The translations under genes and the position numbers were made by a program. The notes below the pieces were generated by a model, which worked only from the letters and a program-made list of their open reading frames with translations, was not told the origin of the DNA and searched no databases. From assembly GCA_021160865.1 (NCBI GenBank), contig JAGHBS010000062.1, positions 1-7,956 of the forward strand: 7,956 nt of DNA, written 5' to 3'. The stretch is from Planctomycetota bacterium (GTDB lineage Bacteria; Planctomycetota; Phycisphaerae; SM23-33). This document shows, in pieces, positions 5,690-7,956 of this stretch (position 1 is its first letter; every line of letters begins with the position of its first letter).

Positions 5690-6211
5690 GTGACCAAGAA
5701 AAAAAGCACAGCACGAGCATCACGGAGCACCAAAACCAAAAGCAGCACTAAAACCAAAAGCGCCACCAAAACTGAAAGCAGCACTAAACGAAAGACCGTA
5801 AAGGCTTCGAAGTCAAAGAAGTCGCACCTTACCAAGAAGGATATCGAAAAGTTTAAACAAATGCTGCTTGCTAAAAGGGATGAACTCATCGGCAATATCA
5901 GGGAGATGCAGGAAGAAACCGCCCAGATGACAGGTAGCGGGAAGAAGGATGACCTGCTGGCCGGCGATCTTGCTGATATGAGTACCGCTGCCTCGATGGT
6001 GGAAACCGGCGCGGAGTTTCTCGACAGGCAAAGCCGCTTACTTGAGGACATCGAGGAGGCATTGAAACGCATCGAAGACGGTACATACGGATATTGTCTC
6101 GCCACCGGCAAGCCCATCAGCAAGGCACGGCTTGAGGTTATCCCCTGGGCTAAATATTGCACTGAATACGCCCAAAGTCTGGAAAAATCTCGAAACCGAG
6201 TAGTCCGATAA
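5690..6211 (+). CDS. DksA/TraR-family protein with Lys-rich N-terminal tail and degenerate zinc finger
   Basis: A 173-residue protein. Family members bind the RNA polymerase secondary channel and, with ppGpp in the best-known case, tune transcription. Seen: a basic Lys/Ser/Thr tail (1-46) with four hexapeptide repeats (13-36); a coiled-coil pair (about 48-128) whose tip reads DLADMS (93-98), close to the DxxDxA tip of DksA but with Ser for Ala; and the finger region GTYGYCLATGKPISKARLEV, then AKYCTEY. Of the four zinc Cys, the first (Cys136) and third (Cys157) remain; the second is Thr139 and the fourth Tyr160, so zinc binding is doubtful. The TGKPI form is familiar from zinc-poor relatives. 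The start is GTG with GGAG (5677-5680) nine bases upstream. The tail could bind nucleic acid; this is inference. It seems to be transcribed alone. Confidence 0.9.
   Translation: MTKKKSTARASRSTKTKSSTKTKSATKTESSTKRKTVKASKSKKSHLTKKDIEKFKQMLLAKRDELIGNIREMQEETAQMTGSGKKDDLLAGDLADMSTAASMVETGAEFLDRQSRLLEDIEEALKRIEDGTYGYCLATGKPISKARLEVIPWAKYCTEYAQSLEKSRNRVVR
5726..5797 (+). repeat. Four 18-bp in-frame repeats in the dksA-like gene
   Basis: Units at 5726-5743, 5744-5761, 5762-5779 and 5780-5797 encode STKTKS, STKTKS, ATKTES and STKRKT. Unit one and two differ by a single base; later units drift, as expected for slippage-made coding repeats. Confidence 0.75.
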
Positions 6212-6230
6212 TTGGTTCTAATTGGTTCGA
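6211..6230 (+). repeat. Tandem decamer duplication at the end of the dksA-like gene
   Basis: ATTGGTTCTA (6211-6220) then ATTGGTTCGA (6221-6230), nine of ten identical. It begins on the last base of the TAA stop codon. Confidence 0.65.
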
Positions 6231-6496
6231 TAATTGCTCATATAATTTCTTGCAAAACCACATTCTCAGTCGCTCGTTGCCGCGGTGTACCTTTGGTTTC
6301 TGTCCGCCCATGTCGCTCGGCAAGGTTTGCTGCTACAGGCTTTCTGCGGAGTAGCCCAGTAAGGTTAGATAGGCAGAATTATCAGTTAATCCAATTAATC
6401 CAATTCCCTTTGACGGACTGAGTTGTACATCAGGATTGATAAAGTAATCTGTAATATTTATCATTCATGCCAAAAAATGAAAGGGAAGGTAATCTG
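6231..6496 (+). other. Non-coding spacer upstream of trmO
   Basis: No small gene, tRNA or terminator is convincing here. The region holds a GCTAC/GTAGC inverted repeat (6332-6336 and 6351-6355), modules shared with 1263-1299, the nonamer duplication at 6386, and TTTGACGGA (6409-6417), a 9-mer also present upstream of hsp20 (4713-4721). A weak TTGTAC-16-TAATCT pair (6423-6450) might be the trmO promoter. Confidence 0.3.
6386..6405 (+). repeat. Perfect tandem nonamer duplication, trmO upstream region
   Basis: TTAATCCAA occurs twice in a row (6386-6394, 6395-6403) and a third copy begins with TT (6404-6405). Confidence 0.7.
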
Positions 6497-6991
6497 ATGA
6501 AGCAGGAGACAATGATACTCAAACCCATCGGGATAATCCATTCGCCATTTACATCTCCGCAGGGCGTACCAATTCAGCCTACCTTTGCGGCAGGAACAGA
6601 AGGACGGGTGGAGGTATTCGAGGAATATGTTGACGGATTGAAGGATTTGGATGGCTTTGAGCGAATATGGTTGCTTTACTGGTTTCATAAGTCATCTCCA
6701 GCCAGACTCATCGTCAAGCCCTATATGGACAAAGTCGAACGTGGGCTATTTGCAACACGTGCACCGTCCAGGCCTAATCCGATTGGTATCTCTGCGGTTC
6801 GCTTGCTTGGGATTGACGGTAGATTTCTCCGCATAGCCGATGTAGATATCCTCGACGGTACGCCTTTGCTTGACATCAAGCCATATTCTCCACGGTTTGA
6901 TCATTTTGATGTTTCCCGCCACGGCTGGCTTGAGGAAGCACCGGGCAAACCTATTGCTGATGACCGATTCAGCAAAGGCGAATCCGAATAA
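6497..6991 (+). CDS. trmO: tRNA (N6-threonylcarbamoyladenosine-37-N6)-methyltransferase, TrmO/TsaA family
   Basis: A 164-residue protein of the TsaA (UPF0066) family. TrmO uses S-adenosylmethionine to add a methyl group to t6A37 of threonine tRNAs, which improves ACY decoding. Nearly the whole protein is the single beta-barrel domain. Family marks seen: KPIGIIHSPF (9-18); LDGFERIWLLYWFH (51-64); the signature FATRAPSRPNPIGIS (85-99) followed by VRLL; and DILDGTPLLDIKPY (117-130). I placed the start at ATG 6497, with GGGAAGG (6483-6489) seven bases before it; an in-frame ATG at 6467 would add ten residues but lacks a ribosome site. The C-terminal lid region ends early, about as in short bacterial members. 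Some archaeal and bacterial family members have other or unknown substrates, so the tRNA role is from the family only. Confidence 0.9.
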   Translation: MKQETMILKPIGIIHSPFTSPQGVPIQPTFAAGTEGRVEVFEEYVDGLKDLDGFERIWLLYWFHKSSPARLIVKPYMDKVERGLFATRAPSRPNPIGISAVRLLGIDGRFLRIADVDILDGTPLLDIKPYSPRFDHFDVSRHGWLEEAPGKPIADDRFSKGESE

Positions 6992-7090
6992 ATTGAATGT
7001 TTTCCCTCAGGCTGATGGGGCAAGGATACAATCATTGAAGGGTGGATTATTTTTGTAAGAAACAAAACCTTTATAGAAAATGCATTGTTA

Positions 7091-7119
7091 TTGAGAAAGA
7101 TATAGGCAGGTGGTATAAT
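7091..7119 (+). promoter_or_regulatory. Near-consensus sigma70 promoter of the sugar kinase gene
   Basis: TTGAGA (7091-7096), 17 bases, TATAAT (7114-7119): five of six and six of six matches at ideal spacing. The start would be near 7126, leaving a leader of about 123 bases. This is the best promoter in the window. Confidence 0.7.
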
Positions 7120-7171
7120 CCCCCTCCACAGCGGCGCGGAAGGAAACTTACCCGTGCTGTCTGTTGAGTTC

Positions 7172-7189
7172 AGGATAAAAAGGATAAAA
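7172..7189 (+). repeat. Perfect tandem nonamer duplication in the kinase leader
   Basis: AGGATAAAA occurs twice in a row (7172-7180, 7181-7189), and a third copy begins with AGG (7190-7192). It lies between the promoter and the GTG start. Confidence 0.7.
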
Positions 7190-7248
7190 AGGTGTAGGTG
7201 AGAGTTGTTTCGTCGGGTTTGTGTAATTAGATGAAAGGAGAAAGTACC

Positions 7249-7956
7249 GTGGCTGACTTGAACATTAAACCTGCAGATCAGTGCAAGTATGATGCAGTTT
7301 CGCTTGGTGAGGTGATGATGAGAATTGATCCGGGCGACGTTCCCACCGCTCGGGCAAGGACGGCTCGAATCTGGCATGGTGGGGGTGAAACCAATGTGGC
7401 TGAAGGATTGAGTTATTGCTTCGGATTGCGGACGGCGGTGGTGACGGCATTGGTCGATGACGGTATCGGCAGGAATATCGAAAACCAGATGCGTGAAGCC
7501 GGCGTGGATACCTCGCTTATCATCTGGTTCAATACCGACGGTAAGGGAAAGTTTTCCACCGATAAGAAGGGTACACTTCATAATGGCGTGAACTTCACCT
7601 GGCGGGGCAAGGGCGTGCTACCTTCTATTACCGAGTATTATCGAGCACATACGCCGATTCGCGAGATTAAACCGGGCGATTTTGATTGGAAAGGACTTTT
7701 CGACCAGGGCGTTCGATGGTTTCACACCGGCGGGATTTACACGCTCATCTCGCCGAGTTCCGGGCAGGTTGCCCTTGAAGCATTGAAGGCTGCCGGCGAG
7801 GCAGGAACGTTCCGCTCGTTCGATTTGAACTATCGTTCCAAGGTCGAGCCTGATAAGGAGCGTGCCAGAAAGCAGAACCGCCAGATTGTCGAGCATTGCG
7901 ATTTCCTCGTGGGCAATCAAAGTGATTTTGAAGATGCCCTCGGTGAGGAGACGCGC
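7249..7956 (+). CDS. PfkB-family carbohydrate kinase, 2-keto-3-deoxygluconate-kinase-like (3' end outside window)
   Basis: The first 236 residues of a ribokinase/PfkB-type sugar kinase, which transfers phosphate from ATP to a sugar or sugar acid. Start GTG with AAGGAG (7235-7240) eight bases upstream; the frame stays open to the right edge. Seen: first strand YDAVSLGEVMMRIDP (14-28), the PfkB N-terminal signature GGGETNVAEGL (44-54), an inserted segment rich in Gly/Lys/Thr (about 96-125), the FDLNYR motif (191-196) typical of the KDG-kinase branch, and FLVGNQSDFEDALG (219-232). The C-terminal GAGD catalytic loop is beyond the window. 2-Keto-3-deoxygluconate is my best guess for the substrate because of the DxNYR motif, but fructokinase or another sugar kinase remains possible. 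It has its own strong promoter and looks like the first gene of a transcript continuing to the right. Confidence 0.88.
   Translation, partial: MADLNIKPADQCKYDAVSLGEVMMRIDPGDVPTARARTARIWHGGGETNVAEGLSYCFGLRTAVVTALVDDGIGRNIENQMREAGVDTSLIIWFNTDGKGKFSTDKKGTLHNGVNFTWRGKGVLPSITEYYRAHTPIREIKPGDFDWKGLFDQGVRWFHTGGIYTLISPSSGQVALEALKAAGEAGTFRSFDLNYRSKVEPDKERARKQNRQIVEHCDFLVGNQSDFEDALGEETR

Noticed and set aside
5614..6162. 182-codon minus-strand open frame opposite the dksA-like gene
   Set aside because: Its long Leu/Val runs are the antisense of the Lys/Ser/Thr repeats; no start site or family marks.
6467..6496. ATG at 6467 as the trmO start
   Set aside because: No ribosome site before it, while GGGAAGG stands at ideal distance from ATG 6497, where family similarity begins.
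7004..7019. Small hairpin after trmO (CCCTCA, loop GGC, TGA-T-GGG) as a terminator
   Set aside because: Only six pairs with a bulge and no T-run after it.
7051..7067. TTTTGT/ACAAAA hairpin as a terminator before the kinase promoter
   Set aside because: The stem is all A/T but for one pair and is followed by CC rather than a T-run.
6901..7581. Long minus-strand open frame (226 codons) across the end of trmO and the start of the kinase gene
   Set aside because: It overlaps two well-supported plus-strand genes and the kinase promoter, and its composition looks like antisense of real codons.

Overview
The window is a 7,956-base piece of a bacterial chromosome of moderate GC, with seven well-supported genes plus one gene cut by the right edge. 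I infer an anaerobic, uncultured-type bacterium, most likely a Planctomycetota (Phycisphaerae-like) or a close relative. The reasons are a zinc-ribbon/one-membrane-segment/vWA protein of the sort common in that phylum, a DksA/TraR protein with a Lys/Ser/Thr-rich tail and a half-lost zinc finger, a STAS protein, and a corrinoid-linked one-carbon gene pair. Nothing in the window (no rRNA, no marker gene) proves the taxonomy. No mobile element, CRISPR array, tRNA or rRNA gene was seen.

Left part (1-1212): a low-complexity GAAT-rich stretch, a plausible promoter, then a membrane-anchored vWA protein. Next (1409-4140): a two-gene unit encoding a methyltetrahydrofolate:corrinoid methyltransferase (AcsE/MtgA type) and, 32 bases later, a ferredoxin-ASKHA protein of the RACo type that reductively reactivates corrinoid proteins with ATP. 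These fit together: the first moves a methyl group between tetrahydrofolate and Co(I), and the second restores Co(I) when the cofactor is oxidised. The corrinoid protein itself and the other methyltransferase or CODH/ACS are not in the window.

Middle (4141-6211): a minus-strand STAS protein (anti-sigma-factor-antagonist type) faces an Hsp20 chaperone gene across a divergent promoter region. hsp20 has a predicted leader of about 287 nt and a perfect Shine-Dalgarno sequence. A long imperfect inverted repeat lies between hsp20 and a dksA/traR-like gene and ends exactly at that gene's TATAAT box. Right part (6212-7956): a TrmO/TsaA tRNA methyltransferase, then a near-consensus promoter driving a PfkB-family sugar kinase (2-keto-3-deoxygluconate-kinase-like) that runs off the window.

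The most unusual signal is between the genes. Almost every spacer holds one two-copy head-to-tail duplication of 9-10 bp, each with a different sequence. Other leads are the inverted repeat at hsp20/dksA, a palindrome plus tandem decamer just downstream of the dksA -10 box, and a cryptic Cys-rich reading frame in the hsp20 leader. I found no clearly new multi-gene system; the coding genes belong to known families.
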